A stretch of DNA of 64,000 bases from Glandiceps talaboti (GCF_964340395.1 NC_135550.1:10013408-10077407), one strand, 5' to 3'; shown: positions 22,129 to 33,550, counted from the first letter of the stretch. The notes: generated by a model from the letters alone, not told the origin. A program made the numbers and translations.

Positions 22129-22221
22129 TGGATGACGTCATAGTAAATGGTGATGGATTATTCTAATTATTCTAATTGCAAGCCTACATAATTATCTTTA
22201 TGCAAAGACATCAAACCTCTT

Positions 22222-22437
22222 GCGTTGCGGCATTGTTTCCCATCTATTCCTTAGATTACTCAAGTAAAAATATTTGAATAAAACCGTGATTAAACTATTC
22301 TAGTATAATGTTAATATCAATATATGTCTTTTTATAACATTACAATTGTCTTCTGGCATTGTTGGAATACTTGTATGATTGCATAGCAGGGATTTCCGTA
22401 ACAAGTTTATGTATACACTAAATTACATCGTCGTTCA
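22222..22437 (+). repeat. Dispersed repeat, copy A
   Basis: AAAACCGTGATTAAACTATT, TCTAGTATAATGTTAAT and CTTCTGGCATTGTT recur in the same order and orientation at 44954-45147. The shared length is about 200 bp and the family is unknown. Confidence 0.55.
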
Positions 22438-24374
22438 TATTGAGTTATATCTTAATACCAGGTTTGAGTTCAGTCTATATCAAGTGATGGTTATAAGTGT
22501 GCTTCAGTTTCCAGAATACTTCAAGTCCCTTTAAAATATGATGTAAAAAAAACCTCTCAAAACTCTTGTGTCCTTTTAAATATATTTCAACCATGCCGAC
22601 ACGGCTAGCAACATAGACCGTGAAGGATTTTTAAAAAAAAAATCGATTATATTGTAAGCATTCACCAATCCTTTTAATCCTTCCGACTACGACTCATTCC
22701 CCAGATCACTCTATTTTTTCTTTCCCCGGATATGCAACCGGGAGCATATTTTCAGAGACGCAGTTGTTAACTTAACACGTTCAATATTCAGTCACATTAC
22801 TAACATCTCAAAATGACGTCATCAACTCTGATAACCATCGTAGAATGCCAAGCTATTTTTAGATACTACTGCGATGAACTCGGGCCCATTAATTCAATGG
22901 GATCGAACGGAGTCGCATTTTCGGTTTTATATTTAAAAATAAAATAAAAATTAATCTTAAAAAAATATCCTAAAATATTCAGCCAAAGTATGGAATCATG
23001 ATAAACACAGTCTATTAATGGTGTGTCATTTAAAATGATTTCATTAAAATAAAATGAATCTACATAAGTTATTTATCCATTACTAACGTATACTCTGCGC
23101 CATCACCCTTTTATTCTATGAATTTCATGTATACAGTACACAACACTATTTATTTGATGTTTAATCTTTTGCAAACGAAGATTTATCATCAAATGCATCC
23201 AGTTCACGTTATAGTTATACGTGTATGTATTTATTTTCAAACCAAATACTTAGTAATATATCAGGCGAGGGATATATTTTTCAACAAGAAATTGATATTA
23301 TTTTTTAAAGCTGGAAATGTACTTTGCTAGAGTTATATATATATATTTGAATTAGGGCTACGTTTTGATATATCACAGATGGAGAGAATGTGCAGGCTAC
23401 GTACACGAATATTTACTTGACAGATATTGTTCTCTTGAAGGAATGCGTGATTGACACAAATTGAAAATACCTTCTTTATGTTATTCTAACCTCAGCAATA
23501 CGTGGGTAATTTTAGACCTAGCCTGGAGTTGTTCAATTACGTCTGACTTCAGTCCATGTACTCTCTGGGTGTGGGCAACCAAACTTTTGCTGAATTTATT
23601 TGTGAATTAGGTTAATGGCGATATCTGCAGAAATCGTCCAGATTCTGAGAGATTCTGTGAAATCACGATGAAATTTTATGACAGACGAGGAATCAATCTC
23701 ACATTGGTAGCGTTATCACACCGATGTTTCATACAAAATATATTGGAAATGTTTCTGCCAGCTACGCCAAACGTAGAATTGTCAGGTCACAAGATAAGCA
23801 CAATATTTTATTATCCCTTTTGTATACCTCTTGCATTTGAATAATTCAACACGAATATGTCGAAAAAAAGGCCCCCCATCAACATCATTATGCGAAAGGC
23901 GTTCAGCAAGTATCACGTGACCACCATCTTCCAATGTTCCCATCTGACTTTCTGATCACAGAATACTGCTCTTTACAAAGATCGATTGACGATGGCCCAT
24001 CAAGGGGACGGCCCCCATTAAGGAAACATACTGTCTATTAAGTTCAAAATAGTTAGGATCAAACGCCTTGGAGCTGAACAAACGTAAAATAGAAGGGCAA
24101 GACAGTGAATTAATATACACATACAGAGCACGACAGTTGATTTAGGTGATGACGTAAATGTTACGTCATTTAACCTACATAGACGACAGACACCGTAATT
24201 CATACTTGAAAGCAACGATTAACTGACTTCATTACACAGTGAATACTGAATTGATACAAAAATAGATTATCTTTAAATGACGTCCACGTCTTTGCTTTCT
24301 TGTACTCAGTCAAAGTGATTTATAGCTAATATGTCTACACATGAATTAATACAGGGATGTGGATTTTATTTGTG

Positions 24375-24607
24375 GTATGTGTATGTATGTATGTATGTAT
24401 GTATGTATGTATGTATGTATGTATGTATGTATGTATGTATGTATGTATGTATGTATGTATGTATGTGTGTATGTATGTATGTATGTATGTATGTATGTAT
24501 GTATGTATGTATGTATGTATGTATGTATGTATGTATGTATGTGTACTGTGTATGTATGTGTGTGTATGTGTACTGTGTATGTATGTGTATGTGTGAGTGT
24601 GTGTATA

Positions 24608-24643
<36 letters not shown>

Positions 24644-24861
24644 TGCGCGTGTGTGCGTGTGTGTGTGGGCCCGTCTATCTGCCTGTCTCTCTCTGTCTGT
24701 CTGTGTACATGTATATGCATATCTCTTTCTGTTTGCTTGTTTCTATGTTTATTAGCGTTTTTTTTGTTTGTTTGTTTGTTTGTTTGTTTGTTTGTTTGTT
24801 TGTTTGTTTGTTTGTTTGTTTGTTTGTGTTTGTTTGTGTGTGTGTGTGTGTGTGTGAGAGA
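24375..24861. repeat. Compound microsatellite: GTAT, GT, CTGT, TTTG blocks
   Basis: Long (GTAT)n is followed by TGTACTGTG interruptions, (GT)n with GCGC, a (CTGT) patch, about eighteen TTTG units and a final (GT)n. All + frames stay open as Cys-Met-Tyr-Val and Cys-Leu-Phe-Val repeats and are not genes. Confidence 0.95.
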
Positions 24862-26395
24862 GTTTTCCTGTGACTGTAAGTTTTTATGTTTGTTTAGTTG
24901 TATGTATTTCTCTGTGTTGCTTGTTTATTTGTGTGCGTTAGAGTTTATGTGTCTGTGTCTTTTGACAAAAGGGGTAGTTTCTCTTCCACTACAAAAACTT
25001 ATCGACTAAATATGAAGATTGCACTACACATTGAATACCGAATAATTGCTAGGAATAACTTGTTCAGTGAACAGATTGTGACGGATATTCACGAAACCAA
25101 CTTTTTTTCTTATGCAGGTCATCCGAAGGATTATGGTAGGTAATGTTGGTATAAGTCGTAAAACGTTAATTTGTTTTTACACACTTGTTTCAGTACAAAT
25201 GACATAAGATGCAGGTCTCTGGTACAGATTTTTTAAAAAAAAAACCATGATCTCACATTTTGTTCTAAAGGTGCAAATACGACAGTTTTTTTGCAACACT
25301 AAATTCCAGTGTACAAGATTGACCACATTGCACTGCAACAAAATGGCGTCTAAATCGGACAAAATAACAGACGTTCATACCCAAAATGTGTTCTTAGATT
25401 CATTAAGTCCGTCCTATTATTTAACTGTTAGTTATGTTACAATTATTAAATCGATATTTCACATATATGTTAGCTTTTGACAATGACGTCACTCATTTTC
25501 CTACAATCAACGAGAAGATAAATCTAGTCAGCGGTAACGTGCCATGTCAAGGCCCTAATCCATAGGGAAACAGTGCAAACACAAGATTCAAAGCAATATA
25601 TATATATACCAACACGAAAGGTTTTCAAAAGAAAAAAACGTACTAAAAAGGCAGATTGCATTTAATATTCTCGTCATTTACAGAAATGTTAATTTATCTT
25701 AAAATACTTTCCATCTCTGCAATCATTTAATGGAAGTGTGTTTGTCGACGAGTACGATGAGTCAGTCTACGGTATTGTAAATAAAATTTGATTGACATAT
25801 TTTGTCACCGCGGTTATATACATATTCCATTGGCTGCTATTATAAGCCTTATCTTCACTGACTGAACTCACAAGCAAATACGCACTATAAACATATAACG
25901 TTTTCAAACACCGTAGCTCATGCCATTAATCAAAATAGCGATTACGTATTATTGCTCATAAGTACCTGCTTTAAAATTTAGTAAAATGTTTATGTAATCT
26001 ACGAGAAGGATTTCTAATTTTTGACATCAAAAACAGTAAAATACCAACGGTTTTTGATAGATTTGTGATATATTGTTATGATTTACAGTCTACCCCTTAT
26101 GATTGCATTATTTGCCTGAGTAGGATATATTAGGATTATTTAAGATCTTTCTACATCTGTGATACTTTACACTAATTTCGTACAATATTTCATTTTGGTA
26201 CATTAATTGATAAATGTTACCTGCGTTCAAATGTGCATTCTGATATTCTGATAGATTAGTACGTAAATTCCATTAAAATGACAAAATATTTAGCTAAACT
26301 GCAATCATATCTACTCAAAATTATTTATAGCTTGCTATTGAATTACTTGCTTATTGAGAATTAAATGCAAATTGATGTATATTATATGGACTTAC

Positions 26396-26550
26396 GTCTA
26401 TAATACTTTTAACGGCAGGTGCTGCAGCAATACGACCACCAACCCGTGCACGTCGTACAAGGCTGATAAACCATATACAGGGTACCCAATATTTGGCATG
26501 TTGTGAAGGTATCTCTTCGTAGGACTTTCTTTCTTCTTCTGTCATAAAAC
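26396..26550 (-). CDS. Bestrophin exon, cytosolic helical region and aperture
   Basis: The exon is 155 bp and encodes residues 174-224 plus two bases of Gly173. It reads FMTEEERKSYEEI, then HAKYWVPCIWFISLVRRAR and VGGRIAAAPAVKSIID. The blocks GFMTxEE, YWVPxxWF and GGRI match bestrophins; the end of the exon (near Val220) corresponds to the region of the cytosolic aperture residue of solved structures. The acceptor is TTGCTTGCAG (ends 26551) and the donor GTAAG (26395 downward). The 5' frame agrees with exon 1 ending NAG-. Large microsatellites start only 56 bp upstream of the acceptor. Confidence 0.96.
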
Positions 26551-26605
26551 CTGCAAGCAATGAATAACATGAAGTTCTATTAAATTCAACAATTGGCAAA
26601 CGAAG

Positions 26606-26835
26606 ATATGTATGTGTGTATGTATGTGTGTATGTGTGTATGTGTGTATGTATGCGTGTGTGTATGCGTGTGTGTGTATGTGTGTATGTGTGTATGTATG
26701 TATGTATGTATGTATGTATGTATGTATGTATGTATGTATGTATGTATGTATGTATGTGTGTGTGTATGTATGTATGTATGTATGTATGTATGTATGTATG
26801 TATGTATGTATATATGTATGTATGTATGTATGTAT
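26606..26835. repeat. (GTAT)n/(GT)n microsatellite next to bestrophin exon 2
   Basis: GTAT units with GTGT and GCGT interruptions. They are reverse complementary to the CATA blocks at 27000-27239, which lie 165 bp further out. Confidence 0.95.
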
Positions 26836-26943
26836 TTTACAATCTTATTGAATGTGGATGGAGCACATCATTAAAATAATAAAAAAACTGAATAAATAGT
26901 AGATAAGTAAGTTTCAAAGTAGGTTCATTTATCCATCGATCTG

Positions 26944-26944
26944 C

Positions 26945-26980
<36 letters not shown>

Positions 26981-27239
26981 GCACGCGCGCACAGACACAA
27001 ACATACATATACATACATACACACATACATACATACATACATACATACATACATACATACATACATACATACATACATACGTATGTACGTACGTACGTAC
27101 GTACACACACACACACGCACGCACGCACGCATGCATGCATACATACCTAGCTACATACATACATACATACATACATACATACATACATACATACATACAT
27201 ACATACATACATACATACATACATACATACATACATACA
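26944..27239. repeat. Compound microsatellite: GACA, CATA, ACGT, CA, CATA
   Basis: The order is (GACA)n, a CG/CA patch, (CATA)n, five ACGT units, (CA)n, (CGCA)n, then about 23 CATA units. The order resembles 13838-14186. Confidence 0.95.
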
Positions 27240-27868
27240 GTTCATCGAAGGGATAGACCGCAGTTCGAGGCCACTAGGAAATATAGTTCCAAGAATTTAC
27301 ACAAGGAAATATATCAAGTTCCACTGACAAATCTGCCTATGTATCGTGGGTTTCAAAACTTTTAATTATTTCACCTTTCTTTGCGAACAATGGGTACTTT
27401 TAAAGTGCACATGGGTCGTGCATTTTATCATTATCATTTCAATGAATCTTAAAAGTTATCAAGCAAAACATTGAAATGGTCAATGATAGCATATCTATTA
27501 CTGCATTCCTGTTACGGTATTCTCCGAAGCAGGATGCCATCATTTTGTATTACGCAAATCGTCACTTGGATAGCGGAAACCCAGGGATCATTGGTAGCGA
27601 CATTTACTCTTCTCACTACGTAATAAGTCTTAGCATTCACAAGGGACAATAGCTCCTAATAAACCAAACAGATGATTTTTAACATATGAACTCTTCAAAC
27701 TGACAACAGCACCCAAATGCATTATCAGGCTATGCGAACATATCGACATCAACACCACAACTGAATCTAAACTGTGTGGCTACACGACTACTGTGTATCA
27801 ACTACAACCCTGCAACTTTTGGCTGGCTCTAAAGGATGCCACTTTTGATAATCTGCCCAACAAATTCC

Positions 27869-28094
27869 TATTAACTTTGCTACATTTTATCAGACTTGAT
27901 GAAATCTTACTAACATCGCTACATTTCATCGTCTGTCTCCGATAAAAATCTTACTTCATGTAACATTGTTACATTTTACCCGGCTTGACAAAAATCTTAC
28001 TGACACTGTTACATTTTATGATGTCTCGACAACATGTTTACTAACATGCATTGTGCTATATTTCATTGTCTGGCTCAATAAAAATGTGACACCG
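27869..28094 (+). repeat. Minisatellite of five diverged units of 40-50 bp
   Basis: The units follow the pattern CTTACTAACATCGCTACATTTT / ATCGTCTGGCTCGACAAAAAT. Landmarks GCTACATTTTAT, GCTACATTTCAT, GTTACATTTTAC, GTTACATTTTAT and GCTATATTTCAT fall at about 27878, 27918, 27968, 28008 and 28055. An inverted unit (TTTTTGTCGAGCAGACAATG) lies at about 28175-28240, and related inverted units occur at 17922-17955 and 18383-18440. Confidence 0.65.
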
Positions 28095-28530
28095 TTGTCT
28101 TAGCATACAGTTACATAGTGAATTATTTGTTCTGATTTGTGCACCGTTGAGAATGATAAAATGAACTGAAAGATAATGGTTAGATTTTTGTCGAGCAGAC
28201 AATGAAATGTTGCAATGTGAGTAATGTTTTAGTAGAGCCAAACGTCGATCCATTTCCGGCTAAATGGATTTAATTGTACCATCTGCTGTGCTACAAGAAA
28301 CGTCCGTTATTGAAGATCCTTTTAAAATACTGAACCAATCTAACGAGAATGTCAACTGTACTATAAACATCGCTTACCCTCTTGGCCTGAGATCTCTCTC
28401 TACATTTACTTGGTTATAGAAGAGCAGAGTGTATATACTACAACTTAATCAAGAATGACGCTACGAGCCCTTTTCAGCAAGGCTTACAGTCTTTCTCTCT
28501 AAATTGCTTAAAACCTTTCTTACGATATCG

Positions 28531-28829
<299 letters not shown>

Positions 28830-29449
28830 AAACCGCATAGGCCCCGGCCCCTCCTCCAGTACAATCTTCCTCTCCCTTCCCTTGTTCTACACATCGGCAT
28901 TTTCGTTGTTATGCGTCCACCGGTTCATAAGCTTAATCACACAGAGACCAACAGAGGTCCATGTGCATTGAACCTCAATGTTTGGAAACAGTGATTGCAC
29001 TTCCTGTCAGAAGCAAACCTAACTGTAACTACTTTACAGGTTTAATGATATCTTGTTGTGTAACTGACAATCTTGATAGGATATGACATAAACTGACATC
29101 AACATGAAACTTTTATTACCTTTTTCTAATTATAAAACTGATTTGAATAATGGGCTCACGACCCTCACATTGAAACTATTATTATCGATGGAATTATTTT
29201 GACTCAGGGTTTGAAACTAAAGTTTGTGCGCAGGAAAACGATATCAGATCTCAACCTAATATCTTAAGCGTAGTCTAAACATTTTTAGAAATTAGACAAG
29301 AATCTGAAACTTTTAATATGTTATATTCAAGCGTAAAAATAATTGACTTGAGATGTTTGATTCAGACAAGATATATCAAATATTCAAAGCAAGGTTTCCT
29401 TACACAGGAGAACTGCGAACTGCGAACTATGAATTTTCCTTTCAGTTTA

Positions 29450-29632
29450 TATTGTATCTTATATTTGCTTCAATCACGTGACCAGAGTTTCTTTGCCTAC
29501 CGCCATGTTGAATTTTTGAAATCGAGGACCACAATGGAAATAAGCTTTAATTACTTTGTTGTGTTATCCTCGGCAATACTTTTAAATGTATGTTTTTACT
29601 ATATTGCCAAATAAATTTAAATCAAATCAAAT
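29450..29632 (+). mobile_element. Possible LINE 3' end with (AAATC) tail
   Basis: A region ending TACTATATTGCCAAATAAAT then TTAAATCAAATCAAATA has the form of a non-LTR retrotransposon 3' end: a stop codon, an AATAAA-like signal and a short tandem tail. The preceding frame contains EISFNYFVVLSSAILLNV but no reverse transcriptase motif was recognised. This is low certainty. Confidence 0.3.
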
Positions 29633-30139
29633 ATACATTCTATATCTACATTGAACATGTCGCAACTGCTTTGTTGTTTATCATTTGTATGCATAGGTTT
29701 CAGTATTTTTTGTCGTTTTAATAGTCTATGTTGTTTCAGTGGGCAATACATACAATCCATACTCTATATTGCCTCATCTTAGTTTCTCTTACCTTGTCAT
29801 TATTTAGCGTAATATCTTTAGAAGATTGTTACGTTGAATACATAGTACCAACTACATTCTCGACATCTGTATAGACGTAGAATGCAGACTACATTGCATA
29901 AATATGAAAATGAATCATTCAATACATTGCTTATCTATATAAAACAAAATCGCACAAACAGCAAAAAATGCCGTACTTTTAATCGTTGGAGTATAACCAC
30001 TGATAAATAGCCCTCCTTAAAAATTGACTAGATTTTGACCGTGATCGTGATTCTGAGGTTGACTTGTTTGTAATTACTTTGTGTTGATATATTTGGTTAG
30101 TATGCGATGTGAATGAACACTTATTATATTTTATGGACG

Positions 30140-30504
30140 TACAGCCCGTTTCAAGTTAACGTTCACCGGATCTGTTTTATACAACCACACAGAAATCAAT
30201 ACGAAATTGAATATTCTACACGAAGAAAGCAAGATCTTAATTTTTTGCTACATTTTATCTACACAAAACACACCATTTAAACGTACTTCAACTAAGCGCA
30301 GACATGTAGGTACCAATGTTTTTTGACGTCCACACTTGGCATCTGCATGGTGGCACTTTAGTTCAATTCATTTAGACAAAATGTAGCAAAAGCCTGAAAT
30401 CATTCAATCTTGCTCTCTTAAAGTGGAACACGTGTAGTTTTTTCTTGGTTTCTGCATGGTTATGTCGAACACAGTCGGTGAACGGTAAATTGAAATGGGC
30501 TGTA
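30140..30504. mobile_element. Palindromic MITE with CAGCCC ends and TA flanks (365 bp)
   Basis: The left arm starts TACAGCCCGTTTCAAGTTAA; the right arm in reverse complement starts TACAGCCCATTTCAATTTAC. Matching blocks continue for about 125 bp (GTTCACCG, CACAGAAA/GCAGAAACCA, AGCAAGAT, TTTTGCTACATTTTATCTA / TTTTGCTACATTTTGTCTA). TA directly flanks CAG at both ends, the target preference of Tc1/mariner-type transposons. No transposase is encoded. A one-ended relative is at 17717. Confidence 0.7.
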
Positions 30505-30508
30505 ATAT

Positions 30509-30539
30509 ACATACATACATACATACATACATACATACA

Positions 30540-30573
<34 letters not shown>

Positions 30574-30598
30574 CCAATATATATATATATATATATAC
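30509..30598. repeat. (CATA)n then (TA)n microsatellite
   Basis: About 15 CATA units abut the right end of the palindromic element, then a short TA run leads to the hammerhead copy 2. Confidence 0.9.
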
Positions 30599-30602
30599 AT
30601 CA

Positions 30603-30649
30603 ACATCTCCTGACGAGTGATTTACTCACGAAACAGGCTTGTAGAGACG
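30603..30649 (+). ncRNA. Hammerhead ribozyme motif, copy 2
   Basis: This is the same motif as at 17454. CTGACGA lies at 30610-30616, stem II is GTGA/TCAC, GAAA is at 30630-30633, stem III is ACA/TGT, and the GTA triplet has its cut predicted after 30643. Stem I is CATCTC against GAGACG. The flanks CGAAAAACCCGACTTGATTT and TTCTTCTACCCTCAACATAT match copy 1 with one change and then run into (TA)n. It is antisense to bestrophin. Confidence 0.8.
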
Positions 30650-30678
30650 AAAAACCCGACTTGATTTTCTTCTACCCT

Positions 30679-30682
<4 letters not shown>

Positions 30683-30753
<71 letters not shown>
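30683..30753. repeat. (TA)n microsatellite between two hammerhead motifs
   Basis: About 35 TA units separate the + strand motif from the - strand motif. Confidence 0.95.
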
Positions 30754-30756
<3 letters not shown>

Positions 30757-30776
30757 TTGGTAGTACTGGAACTCTT

Positions 30777-30826
30777 TCTTGGGTGTAACTCGGAGTTTCA
30801 CGCATATTGCGATCATCAGACACTCG

Positions 30827-30829
<3 letters not shown>
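30777..30829 (-). ncRNA. Second, different hammerhead ribozyme motif
   Basis: On the - strand the order is: stem I 5' side CTCGAGTGT; core CTGATGA (30819-30813); stem II CGCA/TGCG with loop ATA above a U-U mismatch at its base; core GAAA; stem III ACT/AGT with loop CCG; triplet GTT; stem I 3' side ACACCCAAG. Stem I pairs at seven of nine positions. The core is intact; the U-U mismatch where a G-C pair is normal may weaken it. It is sense relative to the bestrophin pre-mRNA. The sequence differs from the + strand copies, so it belongs to a different family or to the other end of the same element. Confidence 0.65.

Positions 30830-30880
<51 letters not shown>
30829..30880. repeat. (TA)n microsatellite
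   Basis: About 25 TA units directly outside the - strand hammerhead motif. Confidence 0.95.
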
Positions 30881-30882
<2 letters not shown>

Positions 30883-31699
30883 TTTTATATATATTGATTT
30901 TTATCAAAATAATTTGATAGCTTACCGTCAAAATTATATTGATCAAATTTTAGCTATACCCTACGCTTATTCCTACTTCTAACATGAATCGTTTTAGCAC
31001 AATGTTGTTTCAAGTTTTATGCTCTAAAATGACTTTAATAGATGTATTGACTTTGTGAACGACTGTAATTCCTTAAGTGATATAACTTGTCCAAATATTT
31101 TATTGGATATTCCCAACTGCAATCTGATAGAAGTCAATTCTTTAAAGACACCCTTTACTGTATGATTGATTTCTCTCATGAGATTACTGCCAGAGTTACA
31201 AACACTTCCAAAATGAATTCCACTGTTATCGATACAAACTATACGCATGCGTGTTGTTGAGACAAATTAAGTAAGATTCATGACATAGTAATAAGTGGTC
31301 TCCGATAACTTAAATCATTTCTCATACAAATAATACACTTTTGCGAATTTATAAAGTTTTATATATTAAATCTGTGTCTTAAGTCAAAGTTGGACAGTTT
31401 AGATATGGAGTGATTGATACGTCTCGGTAGAGAAACCGGGTTATCGTTTGTATCAATTGAACTCATGATAAAACGAAGTTTGTTACATCTATCAAAATCA
31501 ACTAACGTAGCGCATCCAAGCATACAACTTGAACGTAATGCAATATGCTACAAAAAAAACCTTGTCGACGGCTAAACTCATTGTCTGGAGAGTTGACCCG
31601 AAAACATGACTCCCAAAGTTCACAACATCAACAAACAATGTGGTGAGAGGTATTTGTATATCCTTATCTATTTACCACGATTTAACGCGAATTTTTACG

Positions 31700-31824
31700 A
31701 GGCTGTTTTTTGAGAACTTGAACAGACCGCTAATTTTTATCTCGACACTGTGTGAGAAGAGCCTTTGGCTCAACAGTCTACCGAGTTTAAATAAAGTCTA
31801 ATAATAATAATAATAATAATAATG
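31700..31824 (+). mobile_element. Possible LINE 3' end with (AAT)n tail
   Basis: CTCAACAGTCTACCGAGTTT then AAATAAAGTCTAATAATAAT gives a poly(A)-type signal followed by about eight AAT units, the usual form of the 3' end of CR1/L2-like retrotransposons. A reverse transcriptase frame was not found upstream. Confidence 0.4.
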
Positions 31825-32577
31825 GATATGTATGACATTAATATCGATTTATAAAATGCTTAAAAATTAGCTAATTATTGTTCACAGTATAAGTTTAATT
31901 CACCTGTTCAGTTATCAAATACATACACATTAGGCCTATAATAGACTTACATACACATTCATATACATCTCAAACTACCTTTAGAATCTCAAACTACACT
32001 TGGTCTATAAAGACATTATCATCCATGACAGTATATATGGGTCAACATCAGGTTTTACCTCTTCATTTTCAAAGCAGAATTTGAAATCAAGGCATTATGC
32101 ATCAGCTTTGCCATGTTTTCAAGTTTTAAGGGGCTGTCGCCTTAGGATTGCAATTGACGCAAACAAAACTCGACCCTCGACGGCCTTTCTGTCCTATCGA
32201 TCCACTCTTCCCTGTGGTTCTTTGAATATTGCCACACGACTTTAATAAAGAACAACTGTGGTCTCTTTGGTCCTCTTATTTATCTTTGACTGATAATACA
32301 TTCTAGACTCGTTCACCGTTGTCTTGTTATGATCAATAGTCTAGCTTCGTGTATAATTTTGCTCATCTGCATTGCTTTTGATGTTTCCAGTCTAATACAA
32401 GAACCGCTTTGTACTTTGTGATTAACCGCCTTTATGTCTTTATACCTTCCGCAAGCCAGGTTGAACGCGTTCGAACGAACAATATGGGGTTTATACCCTA
32501 GTCGTCTCAGGTCTACGTCACTATGTCCAAGGTGCTCGAAATTATTTTTCTCTTATGATTATGTCACCCCGCAATAT

Positions 32578-32700
32578 TTTTCTTCATTCAGCCTGAAAGT
32601 ACTCGTGACCTAGGCTAATGATTTTGTCAATACTCGTCAATCGACTCGTGGTGGCACGGCCCTTTAGGTCACTCGTACTTTCCTTGGCTGAACGAAGAAA
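32578..32700. mobile_element. Foldback element, arms about 35 bp
   Basis: The left arm TTTCTTCATTCAGCCTGAAA then GTACTCGTGACCT matches the right arm in reverse complement, TTTCTTCGTTCAGCCAAGGA then AAGTACGAGTGACCT. The loop of about 50 bp contains further ACTCGT repeats. Confidence 0.55.
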
Positions 32701-33501
32701 CATATAGGAGCCTCAGGATATTCTCTAAATATCCAATACGTATACAACTGAAATACGTCTATGAGTTCTTCAACTATCTAGAACACGTAATAACAAGGGA
32801 AACTTTAAGATCACTAATTGAGCTGAGGCTTGTTTTTCATATTGTCGTAACATAATGTCAATAAGTGTTGTATGGAAACATGTCTAGGTGTTGTGACAAC
32901 AAAGACATGCGGGTCATATCTTAGAATTCCATTCCATAGTACCTAGCGTAAACGAATATGCTTATGAAGTTTTCAATACTATACCTATGGATTTTGCCAC
33001 GGCAAGATCAATGTATACAGTTCCAAAAATAGTTTTCCACGAGCCTTAGTCCTAATAATAATCTAGAATTCCTTGACAGTTATTACTGTCTGTGTCCGTA
33101 ATATAAACTTGCCATGTTAACTTAACCATTCATTTGACATGAACTGCTTCAGTGTCAAGACCTATGATTTACTTGCTACCGTCAAGATTGCCAATGTTTT
33201 GAAACGATTCATTTACCACCATTGGGATATGGTAGTGATTTAATTACAGATATAATTCAAATGATCTAATTTCGTATTCATTGAAACGTAGAAAAACACG
33301 ATACGTCTTATTGGATTGATGTAAGACTTTATGTTCTCAAATAATCGAATTCGTTTTTTATTATGACCGGCTCCGCAATTCCATTTGCAACCACGGGACT
33401 TTCGTATTTGATGACGGAAACAGGTTAATTCATATAGATGTAGGTTTTTAGTCTAACAGATTAAAGTTGGTTCATCGTCATCGTCATCATCGTCACCGCC
33501 A

Positions 33502-33502
33502 C

Positions 33503-33548
<46 letters not shown>

Positions 33549-33550
33549 GA
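33502..33550. repeat. (GTT)n microsatellite
   Basis: About 16 GTT units after a (CAT/CGT)n lead-in at 33476. Confidence 0.9.

Larger units (their letters stand above)
19900..26395 (-). other. Bestrophin intron 2 (6.5 kb)
   Basis: The borders are GTAAG (26395 downward) and TTTCAG (ends 19900). It contains G/C homopolymer-rich patches near 20200-20260 and 20850, the inverted-repeat-bounded element with an open frame (21716-22128), one copy of a dispersed repeat (22222-22437) and a long compound microsatellite (24375-24861). Otherwise it is AT-rich without recognised exons. Confidence 0.75.

Noticed and set aside
24331-25009. Open frames up to 216 codons on the + strand
   Set aside because: They are driven by GTAT, GT and TTTG repeats, and the flanking residues show no domain.
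30445-30982. Tyr-Ile-rich frames
   Set aside because: They are products of TA and CATA tracts around the hammerhead motifs.
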